This document shows positions 56,178 to 64,000 of a stretch of 64,000 nucleotides of DNA, piece by piece. Origin of the DNA: PALSA-612 sp963776735 (GTDB lineage: Bacteria > Actinomycetota > Thermoleophilia > Gaiellales > Gaiellaceae); NCBI GenBank assembly GCA_963776735.1, contig CAVZNV010000018.1:124001-188000 (forward strand), read 5' to 3'. The first letter of the stretch is position 1. Every line of letters begins with the position of its first letter. The notes below the pieces were generated by a model, which worked only from the letters and a program-made list of their open reading frames with translations, was not told the origin of the DNA and made no database searches. The position numbers and the translations under genes were made by a program.

Positions 56178-57608
56178 GTGCGTTGGTTCCTCCTCCCGGC
56201 TGTGCTTGCCGCCATTGCCGCGGTCGCGACCGGCTCGGCGTCGACCGCGACCAAGGTCGGCGGCGACTGGACGCGCTTCGGGTACGACGCAGCTCGCTCG
56301 TCGAGCGGGCCGGCGCAGACCGGGATCACCGCAGCCAACCTCGGGAAGCTCCGCCTGGGGCGGACCGAGCTCGGCGGCACCGCCGACTCGTCGCCGATCT
56401 ACCTCCGCGCCGTCCGCGTCGGCGGCAAGACGCGGGACGTCTTCTTCCTCACCACGAGCTACGGCAAGGCCGTCGCCGTCGACGCCTCGAGCGGCCGCGT
56501 GCTCTGGACGTTCACGCCACCCGGCTACTCGACCTGGGCCGGCAGCGACCAGATCACGAACTCGACGCCGGTCGCCGACCCTTCGCGGCGCTGGCTCTAC
56601 TCGGCCTCGCCGAACGGGAAGATCCACAAGCTGGCGGTCGCGACCGGACGGGAGGCATCCGGCTGGCCGGTCACGATCACGAAGCTCGCGACCCGCGAGA
56701 AGATCGGCGTCTCGCTCAACTACTCGCACGGCCTCGTGCTCGCTGCGACCGGCGGCTACTACGGCGACACGCCGCCGTACCAGGGGCACGTCGCAGCGAT
56801 CTCCGCGAGCTCGGGCCGGCTCGTCCACGTCTGGAACTCGCTCTGCAGCGACCGGAACGCGCTGATCTCACCGCCGACCTGCTCGGCGAGCGACTCGGCG
56901 ATCTGGGCGCGCTCCGGCGTCGTGGTCGAGCCTGGGAGCGGCAAGCTGCTCGTCGCCACCGGCAACGGCCCCTGGGACGGGAAGACGAACTGGGGCGACA
57001 GCGTCCTCGAGCTCTCGCCCGACGCTTCGACGCTGCTCCAGAACTGGACGCCGAGCGACCAGGAAGGCCTGAACCGCGGCGACGTCGACCTCGGCTCGAC
57101 GGCTCCGGCTCTGCTCGGGAACGGCCTCGCCGTCCAGAGCGGCAAGGACGGCAAGCTCAGGCTCCTCGACCTCGCGAAGCTGAACGGCAAGGGCGGCGCC
57201 GGCCCCGTGCTCGGCGGCGAGCTGCAGACGCTTTCGACGCCGAGCGGCTCCGGGCTCTTCTCGGCCCCGGCGGTCTGGCATCACGCGGGGACGACGTGGC
57301 TGGTCGTCTCCGACTTCTCCGCCTCGGCGGCGTACGTGCTGAACGGGCGCAGACTGTCGGAGGTCTGGAACGTCACGCCCGGCGGCACGAGCCCTGTCGT
57401 CGCCGGCGGGCTGCTCTACGTGTACGACGCGAGCGGGACGATGCGGATCTACGCGCCGACGACCGGGAAGTTGCTGCTCTCGCTCGACGCCGGCCGCGGG
57501 CACTGGTCGAGCCCGATCGTCACCGACGGCCGGATCGCGCTTCCCGTCGGCGACGCGAACGACCACCGGCTGAGCGGCACGCTCGACATCTGGCGCCTCC
57601 GCGGCTGA
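56178..57608 (+). CDS. Secreted PQQ-like beta-propeller protein
   Basis: 476 residues. Signal peptide from GTG 56178 (MRWFLLPAVLAAIAAVATGS), then DWTRFGYDAARSSSGPAQTG, the usual opening of WD40/PQQ-like propellers, with repeated blades such as AVDASSGRVLWTFTPPGYST, LLVATGNGPWDGKTNWGDSV, AVQSGKDGKLRLLDLAKLNG and MRIYAPTTGKLLLSLDAGRG. No catalytic PQQ ligands are evident, so it may be a structural or binding propeller. Frame intact. The next gene also encodes a propeller protein. Confidence 0.8.
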   Translation: MRWFLLPAVLAAIAAVATGSASTATKVGGDWTRFGYDAARSSSGPAQTGITAANLGKLRLGRTELGGTADSSPIYLRAVRVGGKTRDVFFLTTSYGKAVAVDASSGRVLWTFTPPGYSTWAGSDQITNSTPVADPSRRWLYSASPNGKIHKLAVATGREASGWPVTITKLATREKIGVSLNYSHGLVLAATGGYYGDTPPYQGHVAAISASSGRLVHVWNSLCSDRNALISPPTCSASDSAIWARSGVVVEPGSGKLLVATGNGPWDGKTNWGDSVLELSPDASTLLQNWTPSDQEGLNRGDVDLGSTAPALLGNGLAVQSGKDGKLRLLDLAKLNGKGGAGPVLGGELQTLSTPSGSGLFSAPAVWHHAGTTWLVVSDFSASAAYVLNGRRLSEVWNVTPGGTSPVVAGGLLYVYDASGTMRIYAPTTGKLLLSLDAGRGHWSSPIVTDGRIALPVGDANDHRLSGTLDIWRLRG

Positions 57609-57627
57609 GTCAGTAGGGTCGCGGCCG

Positions 57628-58724
57628 ATGCGCAGGCTGGCCACCGTCGCCATCCTCGCCGCCCTGACGACGGCGGCACTGACTGCGGGCCGCTCGTCCG
57701 GGGCGCCCGAGCCGGGCTACAGCTTGCGGCCGGTCGCGCAGGGGTTCGGCAACCTCACCTACGTCACCGCGCCCGCCAACTCCGCCGATCTCTACGTCGT
57801 CGAGCGGACGGGCAAGGTGTGGGTGCTCCTGAACGGGACGCGCAAGCGGCCGGACCCGTTCGCCGACTTCAGCGGGATCATCCGCGACGACCAGGACGAC
57901 AACGGGCTGCTCTCGATCGCGTTCAGCCCCAACTACGCGACGACGCACCTGTTCTACATCGACTACACGGCTCCCGACGGGAACATCCGCGTCGACGAGT
58001 TCAGGTCGGACGGGCAGCACGCGATCATGTCGAGCCAGCGGCACATCCTCGCGGTCTTCGACCCGATCCAGGATCACTACGGCGGGCAGCTCCAGTTCGG
58101 CCTGGACGGCAAGCTGTACGTCTCCGTCGGCGACGGCGGCTGCTGCGGCGATCCGCTCGGCAGCGGTCAGCCGATGAGCACCTTCCTGGGGAAGCTCCTG
58201 AGCACCGCCAACCCGACCGCGCCGACGCCGACGTGGACGATCGTCGCCAACGGCCTCCGCAATCCCTGGCGGTTCTCGTTCGACCGGCAGACGGGCGACC
58301 TCTATCTCGCGGACGTCGGCCAGGACGCCTGGGAGGAGGTCGACTACCGACCGCGCGGGAACTACAACGCGAACTTCGGCTGGTCGCGCTACGAGGGCAA
58401 CCACGACTACAACACCGGCGTCGCGCTCCAGGGGACGTTCTCGCTCGTCTTCCCCGTCGCCGAGTACTCGCACAGCCAGGGATGCGCGATCACGGGGGGC
58501 TACGTCTACCGCGGCTTCCAGGTCGCCGGCGCGCGCGGACGCTACTTCTACGCGGACTTCTGCGACGGCACGTTCTGGAGCTTCCTCCTCCAGAACGGCC
58601 AGGCGACCGGCTTCGGAAAGAGTCGTTCCACGTCGCCACCCCGACCTCGTTCGGGCAGGACTCTCGTGGCGAGCTGTACGTCGTCACCCTCGGCGGCCAG
58701 GTCTACAAGCTCAGCGCGTTCTAA
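57628..58724 (+). CDS. PQQ-dependent sugar dehydrogenase family protein (GSDH propeller), one frameshift
   Basis: About 365 residues, secreted. Signal peptide (MRRLATVAILAALTTAALTA), then GYSLRPVAQGFGNLTYVTAP, YVVERTGKVWVLLNG, DNGLLSIAFSPNYATTHLFY, GGQLQFGLDGKLYVSVGDGG with a CC pair, ANGLRNPWRFSFDRQTGDLY and LADVGQDAWEEVDY. These are the blades of the soluble glucose/sorbosone dehydrogenase family. After a shift near 58618 it ends GELYVVTLGGQVYKLSAF. TAGGGT lies 8 bases before the ATG. Substrate unknown; a real PQQ-binding role is not proven. Confidence 0.83.
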
Positions 58725-59202
58725 CGAGCTCGATCGACTCGATCGGGTCGCCGCGGACGATCATCAGGCCGGCCGGCACGGTGACGCGGCAGTGCGGGTT
58801 CGGCGCCGTCGTCGGTCGTGTTCGGGATGCAGTGCGACGCCTTGCGATAGAGGGCGCGGACGGAAGAGATCGGGTCGCCGATCCTGACGACCTTGAGCGT
58901 CGCCGCGCCCGGTTCGGTCGTCGTGATCGCGAGACGTGTCGGTTCCGGACCGCCACCTGGAGCATCGGGTAGACGAGGGCGTCGCCGGGCGCGTAGCCGA
59001 CCTCTCTCGGCTGGCCCAGCACGGCAGTCACGTCCTTTTCCGTCTCGCCGAGCACGACCCGGCCGATGCGGCCGTTGGCACTCGTCGATCTGGAGCACGT
59101 GCTTCGGCTTCGACGAGCTCTCGGTCGCGAGCCCGACGCCGGCGACGACGGCTCCGGCGACCACGGCGAACGCGACCAGGATCGCAGTCGCCGGCCGCTC
59201 AT
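58711..59202 (-). CDS. Membrane-anchored protein with a SmpA/BamE-like fold (frameshifted)
   Basis: From ATG 59202, after one corrected base, it reads RPATAILVAFAVVAGAVVAG, a single membrane anchor; then GRIGRVVLGETEKDVTAVLG, QPREVGYAPGDALVYPMLQV, TLKVVRIGDPISSVRALYRK and NPHCRVTVPAGLMIVRGDPI ending ESIELVRTR. The G-x-T-x3-V-x3-LGxP pattern repeated around two G-D/E-x2-SSVRALY units resembles BamE/SmpA-like domains. About 163 residues. Shifts near 59185, 59080, 58940 and 58810. It overlaps the end of the convergent dehydrogenase by 14 bases. Confidence 0.5.
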   Translation of the reverse strand: MSGRRLRSWSRSPWSPEPSSPASGSRPRARRSRSTCSRSTSANGRIGRVVLGETEKDVTAVLGQPREVGYAPGDALVYPMLQVAVRNRHVSRSRRPNRARRRSRSSGSATRSLPSAPSIARRRTASRTRPTTAPNPHCRVTVPAGLMIVRGDPIESIELVRTR

Positions 59203-59423
59203 CCGCTGCTGCGCCGGCGCCTGACCTGCGGGCCCTGCTGGCCGAGCGCCGCGTAGGCGAGCGTCTCCAGGGATTCGCGGACCGCACGCAACTCGTGGAC
59301 GACCGGCGCGAGGTTGTCGCCCGCATCCAGACGCCGGTTCAGCCCGCGCAGCTCGTTCGTGAGCGCGTCGAGGCGCTGGAGCAGCGCGTCCAGCTGCCGG
59401 TCACCGACTTCCTTGGGTTCCAC
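59199..59423 (-). CDS. Small coiled-coil protein
   Basis: 74 residues, strongly helical with heptads: DRQLDALLQRLDALTNELRG, LNRRLDAGDNLAPVVHELRA and VRESLETLAYAALGQQ, ending in a basic tail (RRRRSSG). No signal peptide. Its stop overlaps the start of the BamE-like gene (ATGA), so the two are co-translated and may act together. Function unknown. Confidence 0.6.
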   Translation of the reverse strand: MEPKEVGDRQLDALLQRLDALTNELRGLNRRLDAGDNLAPVVHELRAVRESLETLAYAALGQQGPQVRRRRSSG

Positions 59424-59449
59424 ACCTCGATGATAGGCTCGGCCGACAT

Positions 59450-59612
59450 ACCGGCGAGCGGTCAGGGAACCCGGTGCAAGTCCGGGACGGTCCCGCCGCT
59501 GTGAGGGGAGATGCCCTTCGCCACGACGCCACTGGCTCTGTCTGCCGAAGCAGAGAGACCGGGAAGGCGGCGGAGGGGGAGCCCCGAGTCAGAAGACCTT
59601 CCGCCCGCCGAC
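59450..59612 (+). promoter_or_regulatory. Cobalamin (B12) riboswitch
   Basis: The leader contains the conserved GGGAA-CCGGTGCAAGTCCGGG arm and GACGGTCCCGCCGCTGTGA (59465-59503), a variable arm, and the B12 box GAGTCAGAAGACCT at 59586-59599. A TAGGCT hexamer at 59434-59439 is a likely -10. It stands just upstream of a BtuFCD-type transporter, which it should switch off when cobalamin is plentiful. The GGAAGGAGGA ribosome binding site lies about 30 bases after the B12 box, so translational control is plausible. Confidence 0.92.
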
Positions 59613-59644
59613 AAACCGAACCCCTCGCGGAAGGAGGATTCGTC

Positions 59645-60499
59645 GTGAAGTACCTCTTTGCATCGCTGCTGGTGGCGCTTGCCGTCGGGGTCGCGGCAGC
59701 GTCGGTCTCGGCGCACGTGACGGCCGCGAAGTACCCGCACCGCATCGTCTCGATGTCCCCGACGGCCACCGAGGACCTGTTCGCGATCGGCGCAGGCAAG
59801 CAGGTGATCGCCGTCGACAGCGACTCCGACTACCCCAAGTCGGCACCGAAGACGAGCCTGTCCGCCTTCACCCCGAACGTGGAGGCCGTCGTCGCCTACC
59901 ACCCCGACCTTGTCGTCATCTCCTACTCGCCGAGCAACTTCGCCCAGGCTCTGGGCAAGGCGCACATCCGCGTGCTGCTGCAGCCGTTCGCCGTGACCCT
60001 CAAGGACGCGTACGCGCAGATGCTGCAGCTCGGCAAGGTCACCGGGCACGTGAAGGAAGCGAACGCGCTCGTCGCCCGGATGAAGACCCGCATCGCGAAG
60101 ATCGTGGCGTCCGCGCCCAAGTCGAGCGTGTCCGTCTACGACGAGCTTTCGCCGGACTACTACTCGGCGACCGGCGACTCGATCATCGGCCAAATCTTCG
60201 GGCTGTTCGGGCTGAAGAACATCGCCGACGCGGCTCCGGGCGCGAGCACCTCGGGGGCCGTGCAGCTCTCGGCCGAGTACATCGTCTCCTCGAACCCGGG
60301 CTTGATCGTCCTCGCGGACACGCGCTGCTGCGGGGTCTCGCGTGCTGGGGTCGCCGGGCGGCCGGGCTGGAACACGATCGCGGCCGTGAAGAAGGGCGCC
60401 ATCGCCGTCGTCGACGACTCGATCGCCTCGCGCTGGGGGCCGCGGCTCGTGAACTTCGTGAACGCGGTCGCGCTCGCGCTGAAGACGGCGACCAGGTAA
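59645..60499 (+). CDS. btuF: ABC transporter substrate-binding protein, cobalamin type
   Basis: 284 residues. Signal peptide (MKYLFASLLVALAVGVAAAS), no lipobox cysteine in the usual place. The class III binding protein fold is visible as HRIVSMSPTATEDLFAIGAG, KQVIAVDSDSDYPKS, NVEAVVAYHPDLVVISYSPS and QLSAEYIVSSNPGLIVLADT. The riboswitch makes cobalamin or a corrinoid the likely ligand; Fe-siderophore proteins have the same fold. GTG 59645 has GGAAGGAGGA 9 bases upstream. Frame intact. Confidence 0.85.
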   Translation: MKYLFASLLVALAVGVAAASVSAHVTAAKYPHRIVSMSPTATEDLFAIGAGKQVIAVDSDSDYPKSAPKTSLSAFTPNVEAVVAYHPDLVVISYSPSNFAQALGKAHIRVLLQPFAVTLKDAYAQMLQLGKVTGHVKEANALVARMKTRIAKIVASAPKSSVSVYDELSPDYYSATGDSIIGQIFGLFGLKNIADAAPGASTSGAVQLSAEYIVSSNPGLIVLADTRCCGVSRAGVAGRPGWNTIAAVKKGAIAVVDDSIASRWGPRLVNFVNAVALALKTATR

Positions 60500-60503
60500 C
60501 GCC

Positions 60504-61583
60504 GTGGCCCGTGCCGCCGAGCTACCGCTGACGGACGCCGCCCGTGCGGCGGCGCGGCGTCGGCGCGTGCACGGGCGCACGTGGGCGTGGGTGGGAGGCG
60601 GCGTCGTCTTCGCGTTCGTCTCGGTGCTCGTCGGCATCTCGGTCGGCCCGGCGCCGATCGGAGTCGGCGCGATCGTCGAGTCGGCCGCCTCTCACCTTCC
60701 GTTCCTCGGGCTGCACTCGCACCTTTCCGCGCCGGACTCGGCGGTCGTCTGGCAGATCCGGCTTCCACGCGTCGTGCTCGGCTTCCTCGTCGGCTCGATG
60801 CTCGCCTGTGCCGGCGCGACCTACCAGGGCGTGTTCCGGAACCCGCTCGTCGACCCGTACCTCCTCGGCGTCGCCGCGGGAGCCGGGCTCGGCGCGACGC
60901 TGATGATCGTCTACGCCGACCAGTCGTCGGGCGGCAACCTGCTGCCGGTCGGCGCGTTCGTCGGCGGCTCGGTCGCCGTGGTGATCGCGTACGCGGTCGG
61001 GCGGGTGTCGCGGGGCACAGCGGCGTTCGCGCTCGCCGGTGTGACCGTGACCGCGTTCCTGACGGCGATCCAGACCTTCGTCCAGCAGGAGCACTCGGAC
61101 ACGCTCGAGGCGGTCTACTCGTGGATCCTCGGCAGCCTCGTCACCGCGGGCTGGCACGACGTGCTGCTGCTTCTGCCCTACGCGGCCGTCGCCGCGACCG
61201 TGCTGCTGGTGCACCGGCGCGTGCTGGACGTGCTCACGCTCGGCGACGAGGAGGCCGCGACGCTGGGTGTGAACGTGGGGAGGACGCGGCTCGTGCTCGT
61301 TGTCGCGGCCACGCTCGGGACAGCCGCGGCCGTCGCCGTCAGCGGGCTGATCGGCTTCCTCGGCATCATCGTCCCGCACTTCGTCCGGCTGGTCGCGGGC
61401 GGGAGCTATCGGGTCGTGCTGCCGCTGTCGCTGCTCGTCGGCGGGGGGTTCCTCGTGCTCTGCGACGTACTGGCGCGAACGGTGATGTCTCCGCGCGAGC
61501 TGCCGATCGGCGTCGTGACAGCGTTCTTCGGCGCGCCGTTCTTCGCGGTGGTGCTGCGGACGAGCCGGACGGTCGGCTCGTGA
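60504..61583 (+). CDS. btuC: Cobalamin ABC transporter permease (FecCD/BtuC family)
   Basis: 359 residues, about 9-10 membrane helices. VVWQIRLPRVVLGFLVGSML, ACAGATYQGVFRNPLVDPYL and LGVAAGAGLGATLMIVYADQ are typical of BtuC; GTAAAVAVSGLIGFLGIIVP and HFVRLVAGGSYRVVLPLSLL carry the coupling region and ELPIGVVTAFFGAPFFAVVL the C-terminus. GTG 60504 follows the btuF stop by 4 bases and the stop overlaps btuD. A 40-residue basic N-terminal extension precedes the first helix. Frame intact. Confidence 0.9.
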   Translation: MARAAELPLTDAARAAARRRRVHGRTWAWVGGGVVFAFVSVLVGISVGPAPIGVGAIVESAASHLPFLGLHSHLSAPDSAVVWQIRLPRVVLGFLVGSMLACAGATYQGVFRNPLVDPYLLGVAAGAGLGATLMIVYADQSSGGNLLPVGAFVGGSVAVVIAYAVGRVSRGTAAFALAGVTVTAFLTAIQTFVQQEHSDTLEAVYSWILGSLVTAGWHDVLLLLPYAAVAATVLLVHRRVLDVLTLGDEEAATLGVNVGRTRLVLVVAATLGTAAAVAVSGLIGFLGIIVPHFVRLVAGGSYRVVLPLSLLVGGGFLVLCDVLARTVMSPRELPIGVVTAFFGAPFFAVVLRTSRTVGS

Positions 61584-62356
61584 CGGCGCTCGCGCTTCGC
61601 GACGTGTCGGTGGAGCTGGGCGGCTCGCTGATCCTCGACGGCGTCAGCGGCTCGGTCGAGGCGGGGGAGTGGGTGACGGTGATCGGCCCGAACGGTGCGG
61701 GCAAGAGCACGCTGCTGCGCGCCGTGGCCGGGCTCGTGCCGCTGCTCGGACGGATCGACATCGCCGGGGAGGACGGCTCGGGCCTCGGGCGCCGGGAGGT
61801 CGCGCGGCGCGTCGCGCTCGTGCCACAGCTTCCGTCGCTGCCCGGGCACATGACCGTCGCCGAGTACGTGCTGCTCGGCCGGACACCGCATCTCGGCTAT
61901 CTCGCCCGGGAGGGCGGCCACGACCTCGAGATCGCCGACGCTGCGCTCGCCCGGCTCGATCTGGTCGAGTTCGTGGAGCGGAGGATCATGACGCTGAGCG
62001 GCGGCGAGCGGCAGCGCGTCGTGCTCGCGCGCGCGTTCGCGCAGCAGGCGCCGATCCTGCTCCTCGACGAGCCGACGAGCGCGCTCGACGTCGGTCGCGG
62101 CCAGCAGGCGCTGGAGCTCGTCGACGCGCTCCGGCGCGAGTCGGGATTGACGGTGCTGGCGGCGATGCACGACCTCACGCTCGCCGGCCAGTACGCCGAC
62201 CGGCTGTTGATGCTCGACCGCGGCCGGGTTGTCGCCGCGGGCGGGGCCGATGACGTGCTCACGGGCGAGCTGATCGGCCGTCACTACGGCGCTTCCGTGC
62301 GCGTACTGCGCGACGAGGACGGCGCCCTCGTCGTCCTGCCCGTCCGGCGCCGGTAG
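61580..62356 (+). CDS. btuD: Cobalamin ABC transporter ATP-binding protein
   Basis: 258 residues. Walker A in VIGPNGAGKSTLLRAVAGL, Q-loop in RRVALVPQLPSLPGHMTVAE, signature MTLSGGERQRVVLARAFAQ, Walker B and D-loop in ILLLDEPTSALDVGRGQQAL and the switch His in LAAMHDLTLAGQYADRLL. Starts in the btuC stop (GTGA). All ATPase motifs are present. Completes the riboswitch-controlled btuFCD operon. Confidence 0.92.
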   Translation: MTALALRDVSVELGGSLILDGVSGSVEAGEWVTVIGPNGAGKSTLLRAVAGLVPLLGRIDIAGEDGSGLGRREVARRVALVPQLPSLPGHMTVAEYVLLGRTPHLGYLAREGGHDLEIADAALARLDLVEFVERRIMTLSGGERQRVVLARAFAQQAPILLLDEPTSALDVGRGQQALELVDALRRESGLTVLAAMHDLTLAGQYADRLLMLDRGRVVAAGGADDVLTGELIGRHYGASVRVLRDEDGALVVLPVRRR

Positions 62357-62402
62357 CCCTGCGCAGACCCCCTCCTGTCGCCCTGTCCTATCTTCCCTGC
62401 GG

Positions 62403-62903
62403 GTAGCGATTCTCGGTTCCGGCGGCGCCGGAAAGAGCGTGCTGGCCGCGGCGATCGGAGAGCTCACCGGCCTGCCGGTCGTGCACCTCGACGTCGTCTA
62501 CTGGCAGCCGGGCTGGACGGCGCCGCCTTGCGACCAGTTCGACGCGAAGCTGGACGCGGCGGTTGCCGAGGATCGCTGGATCCTGGACGGGAACTTCCTG
62601 CGGGACGACGAAGCCGATCCGCGCTTCGCCCGAGCGGACACCGTCGTGTTCCTCGACCTGCCCCGGCGCGTCTGCCTGTGGCGGATCGCCAAACGGCGCG
62701 TCCAGGAAGCGCGGCGGCCACGCCGCGACCTCCCGGAGGGCTGCAGTGAGGCGTTCGACCTCGAGTTCTCGCGGTGGGTCTGGAACTACCCGGTGAAGAA
62801 CCGGCCGGACATCCTCGGACGCCTCGCCGCTCTCGGCCCGGAGGTCGCGGTCCACCGCCTCCGCTCGCGGCGCGACGTCGACCGCTTCCTGGAGTCGCTC
62901 TAG
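62403..62903 (+). CDS. P-loop nucleotide kinase-like (topology modulation/FlaR-type) protein
   Basis: About 166 residues. VAILGSGGAGKSVLAAAIGE is a Walker A at the very N-terminus, then VVHLDVVYWQPGWTAPPCDQ, WILDGNFLRDDEADPRFARA, TVVFLDLPRRVCLWRIAKRR, the pattern of DNA topology modulation FlaR and related adenylate-kinase-like proteins. The next GTG (62439) would delete the P-loop, so the start must be upstream. TATCTT (62389-62394) is exactly 8 bases before GTA at 62403, the leaderless spacing, so GTA (or GTG misread) is the best candidate. Confidence 0.72.
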   Translation, partial: VAILGSGGAGKSVLAAAIGELTGLPVVHLDVVYWQPGWTAPPCDQFDAKLDAAVAEDRWILDGNFLRDDEADPRFARADTVVFLDLPRRVCLWRIAKRRVQEARRPRRDLPEGCSEAFDLEFSRWVWNYPVKNRPDILGRLAALGPEVAVHRLRSRRDVDRFLESL

Positions 62904-63656
62904 CCGAGCGTGAGCCAGCCGGGCGCCGGGCGAACGAGTCGGCCGTCGGCGACGAGCCGGTCGATCAGCTCGTCCTCCCAGAGCCACGTCCACGAGAACC
63001 AGCGCTTCGGCTCGCGCTCGGGACAGACGACCGCCGCCCGTACGCCGGCCACGACGAGCTCGTCTAGTCCACCCGAACGCGACTCGGGAACGACGTGATC
63101 CCATCTGACGAGCTCCGTGACCCAGTCTCTCGACGACTTTAAGAATCCGGCTGACGACCGCCCCGCAGCGCTCGAGCGGGGTGCGGATCGACTTCAGCTC
63201 TTTTGGCGTCAGCGAGAGCTCCCGCAGCAAATCCTCGGTGAGCGACGGGCCGGCGTTGCCAAGATGTCGCAGCAGTTGCGCCAAGCGCTCGTCCTCGCGC
63301 TCCATGCGCGCGATCTCGGAACGGCAGACCGGATCGGCAAGGGCGGCGACGGCCGCGTCGAGGAACAGCGTCTTGCCACGGTGGATCTTCACTGCGTAGA
63401 CGCCTTCCCGTCGCGCGAGCTCGAAGCCCCACCACCACTTGGTCGCGGGCCACGAGCCGAAGCCGCGCGCGCCGGGCTTGTACGGCGGCTCGTGGCATGC
63501 CTCGTGCAGGCCCGGGAGCGCGCAGTCGGTCGTGCGCGTGAGCAGGCCGCGGTCGGCGATAAACGCGACCGCGTCGTCGAGGATGTCGAGCGCCCGATCA
63601 GGAGTCAGGCGGCACTCGAAGGCGCGGCGCTCCTCGAGCTCGGAGAGGCTCGGCAC
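62900..63656 (-). CDS. Winged-helix protein, AlkZ-related (one frameshift)
   Basis: About 252 residues. SLSELEERRAFECRLTPDRA, DILDDAVAFIADRGLLTRTT, KPGARGFGSWPATKWWWGFE and VYAVKIHRGKTLFLDAAVAA, then SLTEDLLRELSLTPKELKSI as a helix-turn-helix; after a shift near 63140 TELVRWDHVVPESRSGGLDE, WFSWTWLWEDELIDRLVADG and GWLTLG. The repeated winged-helix build resembles HTH_42/AlkZ-like proteins, some of which are DNA glycosylases; catalytic QxQ residues are not seen. The stop overlaps the kinase stop in a CTAG. GTG 63656 has AAGGAGG close upstream and TATAAG further out. Confidence 0.55.
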
Positions 63657-63678
63657 GGCCTCCTTATACTCGGCCGAC

Positions 63679-64000
63679 GTGGCCACCGCAGCCATCGTCA
63701 CGATCGGGAACGAGCTGCTCTCCGGCGACGTGGCCAACACGAACGGCTCGTGGCTCGCGGGCCGGCTCGAGGCGGCCGGCGTCCAGGTGCGGCTGCTTGC
63801 GGTGCTGCCCGACGAGATCGACACGGTCGCGACCTTCCTGCGTGCGCACGGACCGACGGTCGACGTCGTGATCGTGACCGGCGGGCTCGGCGGCACGCCG
63901 GACGACGTCACCCGGGAGGCGATGGCGGCGACGTTCGGCGTCGAGCAGGTCGAGTTTCCGGCCGTCGCCAAGGCACTGCGCGCGCGATTCGCCCGCGATC
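63679..64000 (+). CDS. cinA: CinA N-terminal domain (partial; competence/damage-inducible protein A)
   Basis: The first 107 residues of a gene that runs off the window. AAIVTIGNELLSGDVANTNG, WLAGRLEAAGVQVRLLAVLP and DEIDTVATFLRAHGPTVDVV, then IVTGGLGGTPDDVTREAMAA are the MoaB/MogA-like domain of CinA, an ADP-ribose pyrophosphatase and nicotinamide-nucleotide deamidase. TATACT at 63665-63670 lies 8 bases before GTG 63679, so a leaderless transcript is likely. Its -10 overlaps the promoter of the divergent winged-helix gene. Confidence 0.88.
   Translation, partial: MATAAIVTIGNELLSGDVANTNGSWLAGRLEAAGVQVRLLAVLPDEIDTVATFLRAHGPTVDVVIVTGGLGGTPDDVTREAMAATFGVEQVEFPAVAKALRARFARD

Overview
The window is about 64 kb of very GC-rich DNA. 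Its codon use is dominated by CTC, GTC, TCG and GAG. The gene content is that of a Gram-positive-type bacterium: uvrB/uvrA, rex, mtnP, a K+-independent proton-pumping pyrophosphatase, panB/panC next to a DUF2520 gene, and an FmdB zinc ribbon beside a tsaE-tsaB-rimI-tsaD run. Taken together I infer a high-GC actinobacterium, most likely Thermoleophilia (Gaiellales-like); this is inference from gene content and style, not from a marker tree.

Layout. 1-6.2 kb: the uvrB tail, DUF2277, a MarR-controlled MMPL exporter and a WYL regulator facing a small lipocalin-like operon. 6.3-11.8 kb: a metallophosphoesterase and membrane proteins, including an MprF-like aminoacyl-lipid transferase. 11.8-14.6 kb: a leftward operon of secreted proteins with tandem collagen-like paralogues. 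14.6-20.2 kb: a large LuxR-family ATPase regulator and uvrA. 20.2-25.9 kb: a phospholipase D-like protein, a Yip1-like protein, a PadR regulator with a palindromic leaderless promoter, and the DUF2520-panC-panB operon. 26-35.6 kb: a secreted clan GH-A-like protein, a TAP-type hydrolase, fmdB, family-4 uracil-DNA glycosylase, the t6A genes and a subtilase. 35.7-43 kb: glutamate dehydrogenase, a glutaredoxin gene interrupted by a C-rich insert, rex, a glycosyltransferase, a GCS2-type ligase, cupins and mtnP. 43-48 kb: a 1608-residue sedolisin (S53) fused to WT-repeat and MBG-like domains. 48-55.4 kb: proton pyrophosphatase, two APC permeases with C-terminal universal-stress domains and two TrkA/RCK proteins, which looks like an ion homeostasis island. 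55.5-64 kb: a peptidase E-like gene, two propeller proteins, a cobalamin riboswitch driving a BtuFCD transporter, a P-loop kinase, a winged-helix protein and the start of cinA.

Two features run across the window. First, many genes carry a TANNNT hexamer 6-8 bases before an ATG or GTG, which fits leaderless transcription; this pattern was used to choose several starts. Second, reading frames are broken by single-base indels in most genes between about 6 and 41.8 kb, but rarely beyond that. Because conserved housekeeping genes (uvrA, tsaD, panB, panC, rex) are hit as often as others, I treat most of these as sequence errors and give the span of the whole gene.
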